Source: Acidobacteriota bacterium (GTDB taxonomy: Bacteria; Acidobacteriota; Aminicenantia; S016-38). From it: a stretch of 64,000 nt of DNA. The DNA lies in assembly GCA_015486055.1 (NCBI GenBank), contig WFSJ01000059.1, positions 1 through 64,000 of the forward strand, given 5' to 3'. The translations under genes and the position numbers were made by a program. Position 1 is the stretch's first letter. Every line of letters begins with the position of its first letter. This document shows, piece after piece, positions 1-9,924 of the stretch. The notes beneath the pieces were generated by a model that did not search any database, was not told the DNA's origin, and was given only the letters and a program-made list of their open reading frames with translations.

Positions 1-100
1 AGGTAATCCCCTTTGAGTTGGAACCCTCCCCGAAAAACCCACCAATATCTACAGGGAAAGCTAACCCTGTGAATATCAGCAATAACAAAAACTTCCTCAT
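1..100 (-). CDS. N-terminal fragment of an exported protein (partial)
   Basis: Reading the minus strand from the ATG at 98-100 gives 33 open codons up to the window edge. They begin M-R-K, followed by a run of Leu/Ile/Phe/Ala and then an A-F-P-V-D stretch. This is a classical Sec signal peptide of about 16 residues followed by a Gly/Phe-rich mature start, as in outer-membrane or periplasmic proteins. The rest lies outside the window, so no function is assigned. A promoter that could give a leaderless transcript lies just upstream. The gene diverges from the coiled-coil gene at 202. Confidence 0.6.
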   Translation of the reverse strand, partial: MRKFLLLLIFTGLAFPVDIGGFFGEGSNSKGIT

Positions 101-108
101 ATATAGAT

Positions 109-137
109 ATTTTATAACTAAAGCCTTTTCAGCGCAA
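109..137 (-). promoter_or_regulatory. Candidate leaderless promoter for the gene starting at 100
   Basis: On the minus strand TTGCGC (132-137), 17 bases, then TAAAAT (109-114), which is 8 bases from the ATG. There is no Shine-Dalgarno match in the gap. Transcription would begin at or near the start codon. Confidence 0.45.
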
Positions 138-141
138 AAAC

Positions 142-178
142 TTGAAAGAATTGATCATTTGTGGTAAAAAATTAATAT
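142..178 (+). promoter_or_regulatory. Candidate promoter(s) for the 202-4290 operon
   Basis: Two overlapping sigma70-like arrangements are visible: TTGAAA (142-147), 17 bases, TAAAAA (165-170); and TTGATC (151-156), 16 bases, TAATAT (173-178). Either leaves a short leader holding the AAGGAGGT ribosome site of the first gene. Confidence 0.4.
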
Positions 179-201
179 GTTCTTAATAAGGAGGTATCAA
201 G

Positions 202-1470
202 ATGAAAAGCATATTTGAAGAAGGCGAGGAAAAAAAGGAAATAGGGGAAAGCACTAAGTACATGAAGAGGCCATCAAATAAGGGATGGCTCTGGGCCATA
301 CTCATAGTAGCAATAATTGTCATTGCAGGAGTTGTGGCGTATCTCCTTCTTTCTGAACCTTCCTTAAAGTTAAAGAAGGGAGCTCAGCTAAAGTTGGCAG
401 ACATGAAGAGAATGGCAGCGAAGGTGGACAAGATAGAAAGAAAAATCAAGGAAAGACAGAATGACGTATTCAATCTTCTTAAGGAGGCAAAGAAGCAAGG
501 TGTAGAAATTCCCCCTGAGATTTACCAATCCATGGAACTTGGACCAGAGGAAGTTAGTGCTCTTGAGGCGAAGTTAGAAAAGGAGGAAGATGTTTCCTAC
601 AAAGCGCTTTTAAAGGACATAGTAGAGAATGAAAAGGAGATAAATAATTTAAAGGACGAGCTAACAACTTTGGAAAAGAAACTTCCAAGGCCAGTCCTGG
701 TCAAGAAGGGAGATAGCCATCTAAAGATTGCCCTTGACTTTCTGACAAAAGAATACAATGTTCCGGAGGCAAAGGCTAAGAAGATAATAGAAAAGGTAAA
801 CATATTTGATTATCTCGTCCCGGGATTTAAGGTCTGGAATTTCTACGACCCACAGGCAGAGGTTTTCGGAACATTCGTCACTCAGGGGACTGCACCCATA
901 AGCCCAAATGAAATAAAGAGAAGAAAGAAGAAGGCTCTAATAAGTGCCAAGGAAAAGGCTGAGGAAAAGGCAAAGACTCTTGAAGTTGCAAAGAAAAGTC
1001 TTGAGGTTCAGGTCTCTGACCTTGAAGCGAAGAAAAAGGCTCTCCAAGAAGATGTTGCAATGCTTCAAGAAGAAAGGGATAAGCTCAGTAAAGAACTGGC
1101 TGCACTTTCTGCGAGAGCTTCCGACCTTGAGTCTAGGCTCAATTCAGTCTGGTATGCAGCAGGGACGAAAAAATCCCTTAAGAAGCAGGGAATCGTAAAA
1201 TCCGGATTTCTCTCTTCAGCAAAGATAAAGAATCTTGATGAGTCAATTTTCACCAATAGGGTGGATATAAGAGCAACCACCACTTTGGTACTCAATGCTT
1301 CAGATTTCGGCCTTAAAAAGATAAAAGGGGTTTCAATCCTTCCATCCAACATATTCAAGAAAAAGACCGATTATTCCGTAGTCTTTTCTCCCGGAGGGGC
1401 TCAGGCTCAGATTCAGCTTCTAAACCCCATGAAATTCAAGAACAACAAGATAGTAATTTTAGTTAAATGA
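202..1470 (+). CDS. Membrane-anchored coiled-coil protein with LysM-like segment
   Basis: This 422-residue protein has a charged cytoplasmic head (1-27), one membrane helix (about 28-50) and a first Lys/Glu-rich coiled coil (about 60-165). Residues 167-216 look like a LysM-type repeat (V-K-K-G-D-S...I-A... ending in an L-V-P-G segment). A second coiled coil follows (about 245-314), then a compact domain starting S-V-W-Y-A-A-G-T-K-K. Similar W/Y-Y-x-x-G-T-K-K-x-L segments follow coiled coils in envelope proteins of other diderm phyla. It probably spans the inner membrane and contacts peptidoglycan or the envelope. AAGGAGGT precedes the ATG. The stop overlaps tatA. Function is not assigned. Confidence 0.65.
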   Translation: MKSIFEEGEEKKEIGESTKYMKRPSNKGWLWAILIVAIIVIAGVVAYLLLSEPSLKLKKGAQLKLADMKRMAAKVDKIERKIKERQNDVFNLLKEAKKQGVEIPPEIYQSMELGPEEVSALEAKLEKEEDVSYKALLKDIVENEKEINNLKDELTTLEKKLPRPVLVKKGDSHLKIALDFLTKEYNVPEAKAKKIIEKVNIFDYLVPGFKVWNFYDPQAEVFGTFVTQGTAPISPNEIKRRKKKALISAKEKAEEKAKTLEVAKKSLEVQVSDLEAKKKALQEDVAMLQEERDKLSKELAALSARASDLESRLNSVWYAAGTKKSLKKQGIVKSGFLSSAKIKNLDESIFTNRVDIRATTTLVLNASDFGLKKIKGVSILPSNIFKKKTDYSVVFSPGGAQAQIQLLNPMKFKNNKIVILVK

Positions 1471-1631
1471 ACTTAGGGATAGGTGAGCTTCTTTTAATAC
1501 TCCTTATAGTCATCGTGATATTCGGAGCTTCAAAGCTCCCTGCCCTTGGAAAGGGCATTGGAGAGGCCATAAGGAACTTTAAAAAGGGGATTTCTGGCTC
1601 GGATAAGGATGAAGAAAAAAAGGAGAAATGA
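1467..1631 (+). CDS. tatA: Twin-arginine translocase subunit TatA/E
   Basis: This is a 54-residue gene. It has a short N-terminal hydrophobic helix beginning G-E-L-L-L (about 6-20), the hinge F-G-A-S-K-L-P, an amphipathic helix (A-L-G-K-G-I-G-E-A-I-R-N-F) and an acidic/lysine tail. That is the full TatA/TatE layout; the protein oligomerises to form the Tat pore for folded proteins. The ATG overlaps the preceding stop (ATGA) and its own stop overlaps the next ATG, so it is translationally coupled on both sides. TatB and TatC are not in the window. Its usual phenylalanine-glycine hinge is present, so it should be functional. Confidence 0.9.
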   Translation: MNLGIGELLLILLIVIVIFGASKLPALGKGIGEAIRNFKKGISGSDKDEEKKEK

Positions 1632-2509
1632 AGCTCCTGGGGATAGATATCGGCGGGACAAGAATAAAAGCAGGAATAGTAAATGGGGAAGGGAAATTGC
1701 AGCAGGAACAGGTTTTTCCTGCTCCTTATGATCTCCCTTCCCTTTTTTTCCTCTTAAGAAAAATAAAGATCAGTTTTGAATCATTTTCCCATGCTGGAAT
1801 AGGAATACCTGGACTCTGGGACGAAAAACTCAGAAGAATAAGGATATCCCCCAATATTTCTTACTTGAAAGATGCCGAAATCCAGGAGAAAATTCAGGAC
1901 ATCTTCCCTGAAGTTAAGGTTCACAACGATGTAACTGTTGCTACCTATGGCGAACTCCTTTTTGGATGGGGGAGGGAATTTTCTTCGTTCCTTTACCTTT
2001 CAATAGGGACTGGGATCGGGGGTGGAATAGTTATTGATGGGAAGATCTATACAGGAAAATCAGGATTTGCGGGAGAATTCGGTCACATGCTTGTAAATCC
2101 AGAGGGGGAAAGGTGTGGATGTGGTTCTATAGGTTGTTTTGAGACAGAGGCCTCTGCCACAGCTCTCGTGAGAAAGTATAAGGTGGCTAAAAAGGAAAAG
2201 GTCTCTCCCGTTGAGATAGAAAAAAGGGCCCTCGCAGGAGAAAAGGAAGCGAATGAAGCTTATAGGAACGTCGGGGAATGGTTAGGAAGGGGAATTTCCT
2301 CTTTAATAAACATTTTTGACCCTGAGGCTGTTATTCTTGGAGGCGGCCTTTCAAAGGCAGGAGAACTTTTTATAAAATCCCTTAAAGAAACTTTAAAGAT
2401 AAATAGCTATGTCTACCAGAGGTCTGGGACAAAAATCCTATTTTCCTCATTTGGGGAAATGGCTGGAGTTGTGGGAGCGGCAGCTTTTGGATGGAAAGGA
2501 ATAGAATAA
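1628..2509 (+). CDS. ROK-family sugar kinase (glucokinase-like)
   Basis: A 293-residue member of the ROK (repressor, ORF, kinase) family. The N-terminal phosphate-binding motif D-I-G-G-T is at 7-11. The substrate/zinc signature E-F-G-H (150-153) is followed by the cysteine cluster C-G-C-G-S-I-G-C (163-170) that binds structural zinc. There is no N-terminal DNA-binding domain, so it is a kinase rather than a repressor. Probable reaction: ATP-dependent phosphorylation of glucose or a related hexose or amino sugar in the cytoplasm; the sequence does not fix the sugar. Its ATG overlaps the tatA stop, and its 3' end overlaps lepA by 19 bases. Confidence 0.85.
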   Translation: MKLLGIDIGGTRIKAGIVNGEGKLQQEQVFPAPYDLPSLFFLLRKIKISFESFSHAGIGIPGLWDEKLRRIRISPNISYLKDAEIQEKIQDIFPEVKVHNDVTVATYGELLFGWGREFSSFLYLSIGTGIGGGIVIDGKIYTGKSGFAGEFGHMLVNPEGERCGCGSIGCFETEASATALVRKYKVAKKEKVSPVEIEKRALAGEKEANEAYRNVGEWLGRGISSLINIFDPEAVILGGGLSKAGELFIKSLKETLKINSYVYQRSGTKILFSSFGEMAGVVGAAAFGWKGIE

Positions 2510-4290
2510 GGAATTTCTCTATAATCGCTCATATTGACCATGGCAAATCTACACTTGCAGATCGCCTCCTTGAAATTACAGGAGCTCTTTCAAAAAGGGA
2601 AATGGAAAACCAGGTTCTCGATTCAATGGACCTGGAAAGGGAAAAAGGAATCACAATAAAAGCTCATTTTGTGAGGTTAGAATACAGGCATAAAGGAAAA
2701 GATTACTTCCTCAATCTCATTGATACCCCTGGGCATGTTGACTTCAGCTATGAGGTATCAAGAAGCCTTTCTGCTTGCGAAGGAGCCCTCCTCGTTATAG
2801 ACGCATCTCAGGGGGTAGAAGCCCAAACTCTTGCAAATACTTACCTTGCCTTGGAAAATGATCTTGTCCTTATCCCTGTTATAAATAAAATAGATCTTCC
2901 AAATGCTAATGTTGAAAGGGTCCTTTCTCAGCTTGAAACGGTCATAGGAATTCCTTCTGAGGATGCCATACTTGTAAGCGCGAAATACGGAACAAATGTT
3001 GAAAAGGTTCTTGAGAATATAATTGAGAGGATCCCACCGCCGAAAGGAGAAAAAGAATCACCTCTCAGAGCCCTTGTTTTCGATTCATGGTTTGATAATT
3101 ACAGGGGAGTCATTATTCTTATTAGGGTTATAGACGGAAAGCTCGGACAAGGCACAAGAATTAAACTAATGCAGGGAGGAGGAATTCATGAGGTAACAGA
3201 ACTTGGCATCCTGACCCCGAAATACAGAAAGGTTTCGCAACTCAGCACCGGCGAAACAGGGCTTGTTATAGCCAGCATAAAGAATATAAGGGAGATAATG
3301 ATAGGTGACACAATAACTGAATACTCAAGGCCTGCAGAAGAACCACTTACGGGATTCAGGAAGACGAAACCAATGGTTTTTGCTGGAATTTTTCCTGCAG
3401 ACGGCTATGGTTATGAAGAATTGCGCGATGCACTTGAGAAACTCTCTCTGAACGATTCGTCAATAACCTTTGAGCCAGAAAAAAGCCGGGCACTCGGGCT
3501 GGGGTTCAGATGCGGATTTCTTGGGATGCTTCATAGGGAAATAATTCAAGAAAGGATAGAAAGGGAATATAAGCTTAGGGTCATAACTACCGCACCTTCA
3601 GTTGGTTACAGAATTTACACTAAGGATGGGAAAGTCTTTGACATAAAAAGTCCCTCACAGCTTCCCTCCCCTGAAAAAATAGACAAAATTGAGGAACCCT
3701 ATGTTGAACTTATAATAGTGACCCCTGATGAATATGTGGGCCAGGTTATGAAGGTTACAAGGGAAAGAAGAGGCACTCAAAAAAAGATGGACTATATTTC
3801 TCCCCATAGGGTAATCCTCACTTATGAAATTCCCCTTGCTGAGATAATTTACGATTTTTTCAATAAGTTGAAGTCAATAACAAGAGGATATGCCTCTATG
3901 GACTACGAGCTTGCAGGATATAAGCCAGGAAACCTTGTTAAGCTTGATATTTTGATAAACAATGAGCCCGTTGAAGCCCTCTCTTCCATAGTTGAAAGGG
4001 GAAAAGCTTATATAAAGGGAAGAGAAATAGTAACAAAGCTCAGGAGGATAATCCCAAGACAGTTATTTGAGGTTGCGATACAGGCATCGATTGGGAAGAA
4101 AATAATCGCAAGGGAAACTGTGAAACCTTTTCGTAAAGATGTCCTTGCCAAATGCTATGGAGGAGACATTACAAGGAAAAGAAAACTCTTGGAAAAACAG
4201 AAGGAAGGGAAAAAAAGAATGAAAAGGATAGGCAGGGTTGATATTCCTCAGGAGGCTTTTCTCTCCATTATGAAATCAGATGAAGATTGA
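2491..4290 (+). CDS. lepA: Elongation factor 4 (LepA) GTPase
   Basis: A 599-residue translational GTPase with the P-loop A-H-I-D-H-G-K-S-T (13-21), the G3 motif D-T-P-G-H-V-D-F, the G4 motif N-K-I-D-L and the LepA-specific C-terminal domain rich in Lys/Arg (ending [17 protein letters not shown]). The length is that of the family. EF4 binds the ribosome and back-translocates or aids biogenesis. The start lies inside the ROK gene's 3' end. Immediately after the stop, TTGACA of the next promoter overlaps the terminal TGA. Confidence 0.96.
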   Translation: MERNRIRNFSIIAHIDHGKSTLADRLLEITGALSKREMENQVLDSMDLEREKGITIKAHFVRLEYRHKGKDYFLNLIDTPGHVDFSYEVSRSLSACEGALLVIDASQGVEAQTLANTYLALENDLVLIPVINKIDLPNANVERVLSQLETVIGIPSEDAILVSAKYGTNVEKVLENIIERIPPPKGEKESPLRALVFDSWFDNYRGVIILIRVIDGKLGQGTRIKLMQGGGIHEVTELGILTPKYRKVSQLSTGETGLVIASIKNIREIMIGDTITEYSRPAEEPLTGFRKTKPMVFAGIFPADGYGYEELRDALEKLSLNDSSITFEPEKSRALGLGFRCGFLGMLHREIIQERIEREYKLRVITTAPSVGYRIYTKDGKVFDIKSPSQLPSPEKIDKIEEPYVELIIVTPDEYVGQVMKVTRERRGTQKKMDYISPHRVILTYEIPLAEIIYDFFNKLKSITRGYASMDYELAGYKPGNLVKLDILINNEPVEALSSIVERGKAYIKGREIVTKLRRIIPRQLFEVAIQASIGKKIIARETVKPFRKDVLAKCYGGDITRKRKLLEKQKEGKKRMKRIGRVDIPQEAFLSIMKSDED

Positions 4291-4315
4291 CAAAAATCCT
4301 CCATAAAGTAATAAT
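4287..4315 (+). promoter_or_regulatory. Candidate leaderless promoter for the S55 peptidase operon
   Basis: TTGACA (4287-4292, overlapping the lepA stop) is followed 16-17 bases later by TAATAAT (4309-4315). The ATG at 4324 is only 8 bases beyond, and no ribosome-binding site fits between. Confidence 0.65.
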
Positions 4316-4323
4316 TTTTTACC

Positions 4324-6051
4324 ATGAGAAAGATTCTATTGATTTTAATTTTAGCTTCCACTGCGTTGGCAGTTGATATCATACCCCTTTCTCAGGTGGA
4401 GAAGGGGCAGAAAGGCTATGGACTTTCGGTTTTCAGTGGAACAGAGCCAGAAAAATTCGGAGTGGAAATAATGGGAGTTTTGAAAAACATAAATGTGGAC
4501 AGCTCCCTTATAATAGCAAAGCTAAGCGGGAAAAGGCTCGAGAAGGAAGGGGTAATATCAGGAATGAGCGGAAGCCCTGTATTCATAGATGGAAAACTTA
4601 TAGGGGCAGTCGCCTATGGATTTACCTTCTCAAAGGAACCCATAGCAGGGATAGTTCCGATAGAGGAAATACTAAAAAAGGGAGAGGCCAGCACTTCCAC
4701 TTCTGTTTCTTCGGAGCCAAAAATAGTAAAGAGACTTGATTTTAGAAAATTTCTAAATCGTCTCCAGCCCCCAAGGACAATTGGGAATTTTCAGCCTTTA
4801 CCAGTTCCTGTAAATTCCTCAGTCCACGGAAATTTACTCTCTTTGTTTTCGAAGAAATTGGGACTCGCATCATCTTCAGGAGGTGGAAAGATAGAACCGA
4901 AGATAGAATTAGAGGACATAAATAATGGTGATGCCGTATCTCTTCTTTTAATTACAGGAGATATTGACCTGAGCGTTGGTGGAACGGTTGTTTACAACGA
5001 CAAAAACAAAAACAGAGTATACATTTTCGGCCATCCTTTCCTTAACACAGGTCCTGCCAACTATTTTCTTGCCAAGTCTGAAGTGATAGGAACAGTTCCT
5101 TCCTATTCTTCTCCTTTCAAACTTATGCAGCCCACAAAATTGGTGGGCAGAGTTGTGGAGGACAGGAGCAAAGCAGTGGTAGGAGAGGTAGGAAAGCTGC
5201 CGAAGTACATACCTGTGAGCCTTAAATATTCATCCCCTATCAAGAGGAAAAAATACAATTTCTGGGTAATAGATGACCAGAATCTCACTCCAATACTTAT
5301 GATGATAGCAGAGGAAGGTATAATATCAGAGGGAGCAAAGGAGTTTGGTGATATTTCACTTGAAGTTTCAGGGGAAATTTCCATAAAGAACTCAAGGAAC
5401 ATAGTCATAAGCGATTTCTTTGTTGGAAAATCAGTACCTGAAGTTCTGGGGTTTGACGCTGCCATAGTTTATTATCTCCAGAACAATCCATATAAAAAGG
5501 CTGAGATCGGCTCAATATCCCTCAATTATAAGGTTTATGAATATGACAAGACTGCCACTATAACTAAGGTATGGCTCCCAAAATACAAAGTAAACTCAGG
5601 GGAAAGGGTTAATGTTACAGTTTTTGTAAAGCCAAAGAACGGCAGAGAAGAGGCCAGAACCTATCCTGTAAAGATCCCTCGGGCTCCTGTTGGGAAGAAC
5701 ATATACCTCATGGTTTCCTCTGCAGAGGACATAATTAAATGGGAATCCACGTACTATAAAGTGGCAGTTGGTTTCCCGCCATCTTTCAATAAGCTTATAA
5801 AGGTTCTTAACAACCTCAGAAAAAACAACAGGTTGTATTTTAAGTTCTTTTCTCCCGAAAAATCCCTTTTCATTGGAGGAGAGGAATATCCATCCCTTCC
5901 TCCCTCAATGATGCATCTTTTTACTTCTCCATTCCTTTCCGATAAAGGAAGAACAATACCCATGGCAACCATAATGGAATATACTGCAAAACTCCCTTTC
6001 TATATAAAGGGAAGTAAGACAATAAAACTTTCAATAGGAAGTGCACAATGA
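4324..6051 (+). CDS. Exported SpoIVB-type (peptidase S55) domain protein
   Basis: A 575-residue protein with a Sec signal peptide (about 1-16). The N-terminal half holds the S55 signature G-M-S-G-S-P-V-F (80-87) with its serine nucleophile. A second conserved patch G-H-P-F-L-N-T-G lies near residue 235. The C-terminal third is beta-rich, possibly Ig-like. S55 peptidases are best known from SpoIVB of endospore formers, but the domain also occurs in exported proteins of non-sporulating diderms such as Acidobacteriota. Nothing in the window suggests sporulation. First gene of an operon with the beta-propeller protein, PpiD-like chaperone, OPT transporter and M24 peptidase, hinting at envelope protein quality control or peptide use. 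Confidence 0.75.
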   Translation: MRKILLILILASTALAVDIIPLSQVEKGQKGYGLSVFSGTEPEKFGVEIMGVLKNINVDSSLIIAKLSGKRLEKEGVISGMSGSPVFIDGKLIGAVAYGFTFSKEPIAGIVPIEEILKKGEASTSTSVSSEPKIVKRLDFRKFLNRLQPPRTIGNFQPLPVPVNSSVHGNLLSLFSKKLGLASSSGGGKIEPKIELEDINNGDAVSLLLITGDIDLSVGGTVVYNDKNKNRVYIFGHPFLNTGPANYFLAKSEVIGTVPSYSSPFKLMQPTKLVGRVVEDRSKAVVGEVGKLPKYIPVSLKYSSPIKRKKYNFWVIDDQNLTPILMMIAEEGIISEGAKEFGDISLEVSGEISIKNSRNIVISDFFVGKSVPEVLGFDAAIVYYLQNNPYKKAEIGSISLNYKVYEYDKTATITKVWLPKYKVNSGERVNVTVFVKPKNGREEARTYPVKIPRAPVGKNIYLMVSSAEDIIKWESTYYKVAVGFPPSFNKLIKVLNNLRKNNRLYFKFFSPEKSLFIGGEEYPSLPPSMMHLFTSPFLSDKGRTIPMATIMEYTAKLPFYIKGSKTIKLSIGSAQ

Positions 6052-8063
6052 AGAAGATAACTTTTTTTCTAATCCTCGTTTATTTTTCCTTTTCTTCTAC
6101 CACGAAGATTTGGAAAAAGGGAAATGTTGAGGATTTTTTGAAGGGGACACTGAAAGGGGTCTCACTTAGCTGGGATGGGGTGCTTTCACCTTCCTTCCAG
6201 ATGAAGCTCCTTCCGGAAATAAAAGAGAACTACATATTTTCAATGGCAAAAGAGGGAGAAGGAATTTATGTGGGAACAGGACACAGAGGAGGCCTGTATT
6301 TTATAGGGAAAGATGGTAAAGCAAAGCTTATTTACAGTGCTCCTGAACCTGACATATTTGCAGTGGCTCCAGGAGAAAATGGCGAAGTCTTCTTCGCTAC
6401 TTCTCCCAAGGGAAAAATATACAGATACAGGAAGGGAAAAGTTGAGGAGTTTTTCAACCCGGACGAAAAATTCATCTGGAAGCTTAAATATAAGGATAAA
6501 TATCTTTACGCTTCCACCGGGAAACCTTCAGTTCTTTACAGAATTAATGATCAGGGCGCAGGCGAGAAAATAGCGGAGCTTCCTGATAGCCAGCTTCTTG
6601 ATTTTGTATTCTCAGAGCTCGGAATAATACTTTCCACATCGGACAATGGGAGGGTTTATCTCCTGAAGCAGGGCAAACCCCACCTCCTTTGGGAGTCACC
6701 TTACAGGGAAGTAAACTCAGTTGTTTATAAAAACGGGAAGATTTACGCTTCAACCCAGGGAAAAAAATCCTCAGGGACAAAATCAAAGATTAAGAATATG
6801 GTGAACTATCTCTTTAATATTCAGGTAACCCCTATCATTAAGAGAACTGAAGCCAACTATGTAAAGGGCGAAAGCTATATATATGAGATAGAACCCTCCT
6901 CTAAGAAAGCAAGGATTTACTGGAAGAATCCTGAGAAATATATAAGTTCCCTTGCTGTTTACAAGGGTGAATTATTTGCTTCAACAGGGGAGAAGGCAAG
7001 GATTTTCAAAATTATAAGGAAGGGAAAAGCGGACCTTTTCGAAGAAACAGAAGCCCGGGAGATAAGAAAAATCTATACCTTAAAGAAGATATATTTTTCA
7101 ACCTCTGTTCCTTCATCAATTTACAGCATAGAGGCTATGAAAACTGAGAATGGAACTTACGAATCCGATGTTCTCGATTCAGGGGGACAGGCAAAATTTG
7201 GGGAGATCAACTTCAGGGGAGAAGGGATAGAGGTTGAAACAAGGAGTGGAAACTCCCCTAAGCCTGACTCAACATGGGAAGATTGGTCTCCGCCGGTTTC
7301 TTCAGGGAATAAGGTCCTTTCTTCTTCTTCCAGGTTTCTTCAATTCAGGGTAAACTTCAAAAAATCAAGCAAGATGAAGAGGATTTCGATTGCTTACAGA
7401 AAGTTTAATGAATCGCCTGAGATAGAATCCATAGAAATTTTTCCTCCCAACATAGTTTTTAAATCTTACCCCAAGGAGAGCATAAAGGGACTTCCACCGG
7501 TTATGGATACTAAGGAGAAGGGGAGCAAGCTTGTCACTTTAACAGGGAAAAAACTCTTCAAAAAAGGGTTCAGAACCTTGAAATGGAGTGCAATGGATCC
7601 TGATGGTGATAGCCTTGTCTATGACATATATATAAAGACAGAGGATGGAAAATTGATAAACCTTGAGAAGAATTGGAAAGGGAATTATTATGCATTTGAT
7701 ACCACATTTTTTCCTGATGGAGAGTATAAAATAAAGGTAGTTGCAAGGGATCTACCCTCAAATCCAGAGAGTGAAGCGAAGAAGGATGAACATTTTTCAG
7801 AAAGATTCTTAATAGACAATACCCCTCCTGAAATAAATGTTACAAGAGGAACCAATTCTCTTATGATAAAAGTAAAGGATTCTGGTAGCGGTGTAAAGGA
7901 ACTCAGATATTCAAGGGATGGTAAAACGTGGATTCTCCTTTCTCCTGTTGATGGTATATGCGACGGGAAGGAGGAAGAATTTGAGGTAAAATCAGATTCT
8001 GTTTTTGCTCTCAGGGCAATTGACAGGCAGGGGAATGCGAAAACTTTACCCTTAAGGAGGTAA
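6048..8063 (+). CDS. Exported beta-propeller/Ig-like protein, function unknown
   Basis: A 671-residue secreted protein with a signal peptide (about 1-16). Residues about 60-360 carry repeating blade-like units (e.g. G-K-I-Y-A-S-T, K-G-E-L-F-A-S-T-G) typical of a beta-propeller. From about 500 on, Asp/Gly-rich Ig-like or fibronectin-like segments appear (S-A-M-D-P-D-G-D-S, D-N-T-P-P-E-I). It starts with an ATGA overlap with the S55 gene, so the two products are made together and may act as a pair in the periplasm or at the surface. Proteins of this layout follow S55-domain genes in some Acidobacteriota-like genomes (recollection, not checked). No catalytic motif recognised. Confidence 0.6.
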   Translation: MKKITFFLILVYFSFSSTTKIWKKGNVEDFLKGTLKGVSLSWDGVLSPSFQMKLLPEIKENYIFSMAKEGEGIYVGTGHRGGLYFIGKDGKAKLIYSAPEPDIFAVAPGENGEVFFATSPKGKIYRYRKGKVEEFFNPDEKFIWKLKYKDKYLYASTGKPSVLYRINDQGAGEKIAELPDSQLLDFVFSELGIILSTSDNGRVYLLKQGKPHLLWESPYREVNSVVYKNGKIYASTQGKKSSGTKSKIKNMVNYLFNIQVTPIIKRTEANYVKGESYIYEIEPSSKKARIYWKNPEKYISSLAVYKGELFASTGEKARIFKIIRKGKADLFEETEAREIRKIYTLKKIYFSTSVPSSIYSIEAMKTENGTYESDVLDSGGQAKFGEINFRGEGIEVETRSGNSPKPDSTWEDWSPPVSSGNKVLSSSSRFLQFRVNFKKSSKMKRISIAYRKFNESPEIESIEIFPPNIVFKSYPKESIKGLPPVMDTKEKGSKLVTLTGKKLFKKGFRTLKWSAMDPDGDSLVYDIYIKTEDGKLINLEKNWKGNYYAFDTTFFPDGEYKIKVVARDLPSNPESEAKKDEHFSERFLIDNTPPEINVTRGTNSLMIKVKDSGSGVKELRYSRDGKTWILLSPVDGICDGKEEEFEVKSDSVFALRAIDRQGNAKTLPLRR

Positions 8064-8065
8064 AA

Positions 8066-9922
8066 ATGCTCAGAAAATTTAGAAAAAGCAAGGTGATGAA
8101 GAATATTATCCTATGGCTAGTTATAGGGGTCTTTATCCTTTTTGTCTTTGTTGCCTGGGGTTCAGGAAAGATCTCGGGTGGCAGTCAAATTACAATAGCT
8201 AAAATAGGAGGAGAACAAATAGACGTTCCTTCTTTCGAGAAAGAATATTATGCTCAGCTTGATATGATCAGGGACAGGATGGGGAATCAGCCAATAACAA
8301 AGGGTATGCTTGAAAGAATGAGGCTTCCTGAGAGAATCCTCCAATCAATGGAGTATTCGATAATACTCAGGCAGATAGCTAGTAAATTCAAACTGAAAGT
8401 CACAGATAAGGAACTTGTAAATTACATAGAGAGACAGTCCATTTTCCAAAAAAATGGGGTGTTCGTAGGCCCAAGAGAATATCAAAGAAGGGTCATCTCA
8501 TTATATAGAATGTCTGTTCCACAGTTCGAGAAAAAAGTAAGGGAGATTATCCTTGAGCGGAAATTGAGAGCAGTAATAACTGCGGGAGTTAGAACCAATA
8601 AGAAGGAGGTGGAGAAGGCCTACAGGCTTAACAATGAAAAGTACCAGATTGAATATGTTTACTATCCCTATGAGGACATAACAGTGAAGGAACCTTCTGA
8701 GGATGAAATTAGGGAATATTTCAAGAAAAATAAGGAAAAATACATTGTTCCAGAAAAAAGAGAAGGCGATTTTGTGGAAATATCAGCTTTTAAATTGAAA
8801 AATCAGGTTACCGTTACCCCGAAGGAAATACGGGAGTATTATTCGGACAACAAGGACATTTTTTCAATCCCAGAAAAATACAGTTTTTACAGAATCCTTG
8901 TGAAAAGTGAAGATCAATTAAAAAAGGTTCAGGAGGAGCTTACCAAGGGCATTTCCTTCCAGAAGGTAGCAAAGAAGTATTCAAAGGGGAAAAATGCAGA
9001 AAAGGGTGGATACCTGAAGGATGTCTCAGGCCTATCAATGTCCCCGGAGGAAAGACAATGGCTTTCAAAAGCGGAGGTCAACCAGATTTCTCAGCCCATT
9101 AAGGTCAAAAATAATTATGAGATACTGAAGCTTGATGGAAAAACGCCAATTACCTTTAAAAAACTCGATGAGGTAAAAACCTCTATTGAAAGCAGGCTCA
9201 AAATTGATAAGGCATATAAATTGGCTTCCTCAATTGCGGATAAAATTTACAGAGATGCGAAAAAATCAGGCCTGGAAAAGGCTGCAAAGAAATACGGATA
9301 TACTGCTGAGAAGACGGATTTTGCTGAAAAGGGAGAACCTGTAAAAGGAGATCCAACCGGCCTGGTTTCCACGGCCCTTTTTACCATGGAGAAAGGGGGT
9401 ATTGGTGGTCCATTTAAAAGTTACTCGGGCTATTTAATCGTTCAGCTCCGGGCTATCCAGCCATTAAGACAGGGTAAATATGAGGAATTTGCAGAGAAGA
9501 TAAAGGATGAGCTTATCGCTATGAAAAAGAAGAATAAGGCGATGAAAATTCTAGAGAAATCAGTTGAAACAGGAAATTTCCCAAAGGTTGCCGTTCACAA
9601 AAAAGAAATCCATAGCTACTCTGAGCCTATTGAAGGGGTAGAGCTCGATTACAAAACCTATGAGGAACTTCTTGATTCTCCTTTAGGAAAATGGTCCTCG
9701 GTTCATGCCTTCAAGAAAGGGGCTTTCGTATTCAGAATAGATTCAAGAGAACTCGACAAGGAGAAGATGTGGAAAGAGTTACCTAAGTTCAGAGCCCAGA
9801 TGTTACAAAGAGAAAAGGATAACTTTTACAGAGCTTTCCTTCAGAAGGAAAGTTCAAAGATAAAAATTGGTTTTAACAGAAAAGCTTTTGAGAAAGCCAG
9901 GAAAGATGTCTTAGGAAAATAA
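8066..9922 (+). CDS. SurA/PpiD-like periplasmic peptidyl-prolyl isomerase
   Basis: A 618-residue protein with a short cytoplasmic head and one membrane anchor (about 12-30). A SurA_N/PpiD-type helical chaperone domain follows (about 40-190), then a parvulin (PPIC) domain around 265-355 (Y-S-F-Y-R-I-L-V...S-K-G-K-N-A-E-K-G-G-Y-L...). A helical C-terminal region completes it. The topology is that of PpiD, an inner-membrane folding factor acting on proteins leaving SecYEG. AAGGAGGT precedes the start. It sits between exported proteins and the OPT transporter. Whether the parvulin domain is catalytically competent cannot be judged by eye. Confidence 0.85.
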   Translation: MLRKFRKSKVMKNIILWLVIGVFILFVFVAWGSGKISGGSQITIAKIGGEQIDVPSFEKEYYAQLDMIRDRMGNQPITKGMLERMRLPERILQSMEYSIILRQIASKFKLKVTDKELVNYIERQSIFQKNGVFVGPREYQRRVISLYRMSVPQFEKKVREIILERKLRAVITAGVRTNKKEVEKAYRLNNEKYQIEYVYYPYEDITVKEPSEDEIREYFKKNKEKYIVPEKREGDFVEISAFKLKNQVTVTPKEIREYYSDNKDIFSIPEKYSFYRILVKSEDQLKKVQEELTKGISFQKVAKKYSKGKNAEKGGYLKDVSGLSMSPEERQWLSKAEVNQISQPIKVKNNYEILKLDGKTPITFKKLDEVKTSIESRLKIDKAYKLASSIADKIYRDAKKSGLEKAAKKYGYTAEKTDFAEKGEPVKGDPTGLVSTALFTMEKGGIGGPFKSYSGYLIVQLRAIQPLRQGKYEEFAEKIKDELIAMKKKNKAMKILEKSVETGNFPKVAVHKKEIHSYSEPIEGVELDYKTYEELLDSPLGKWSSVHAFKKGAFVFRIDSRELDKEKMWKELPKFRAQMLQREKDNFYRAFLQKESSKIKIGFNRKAFEKARKDVLGK

Positions 9923-9924
9923 TT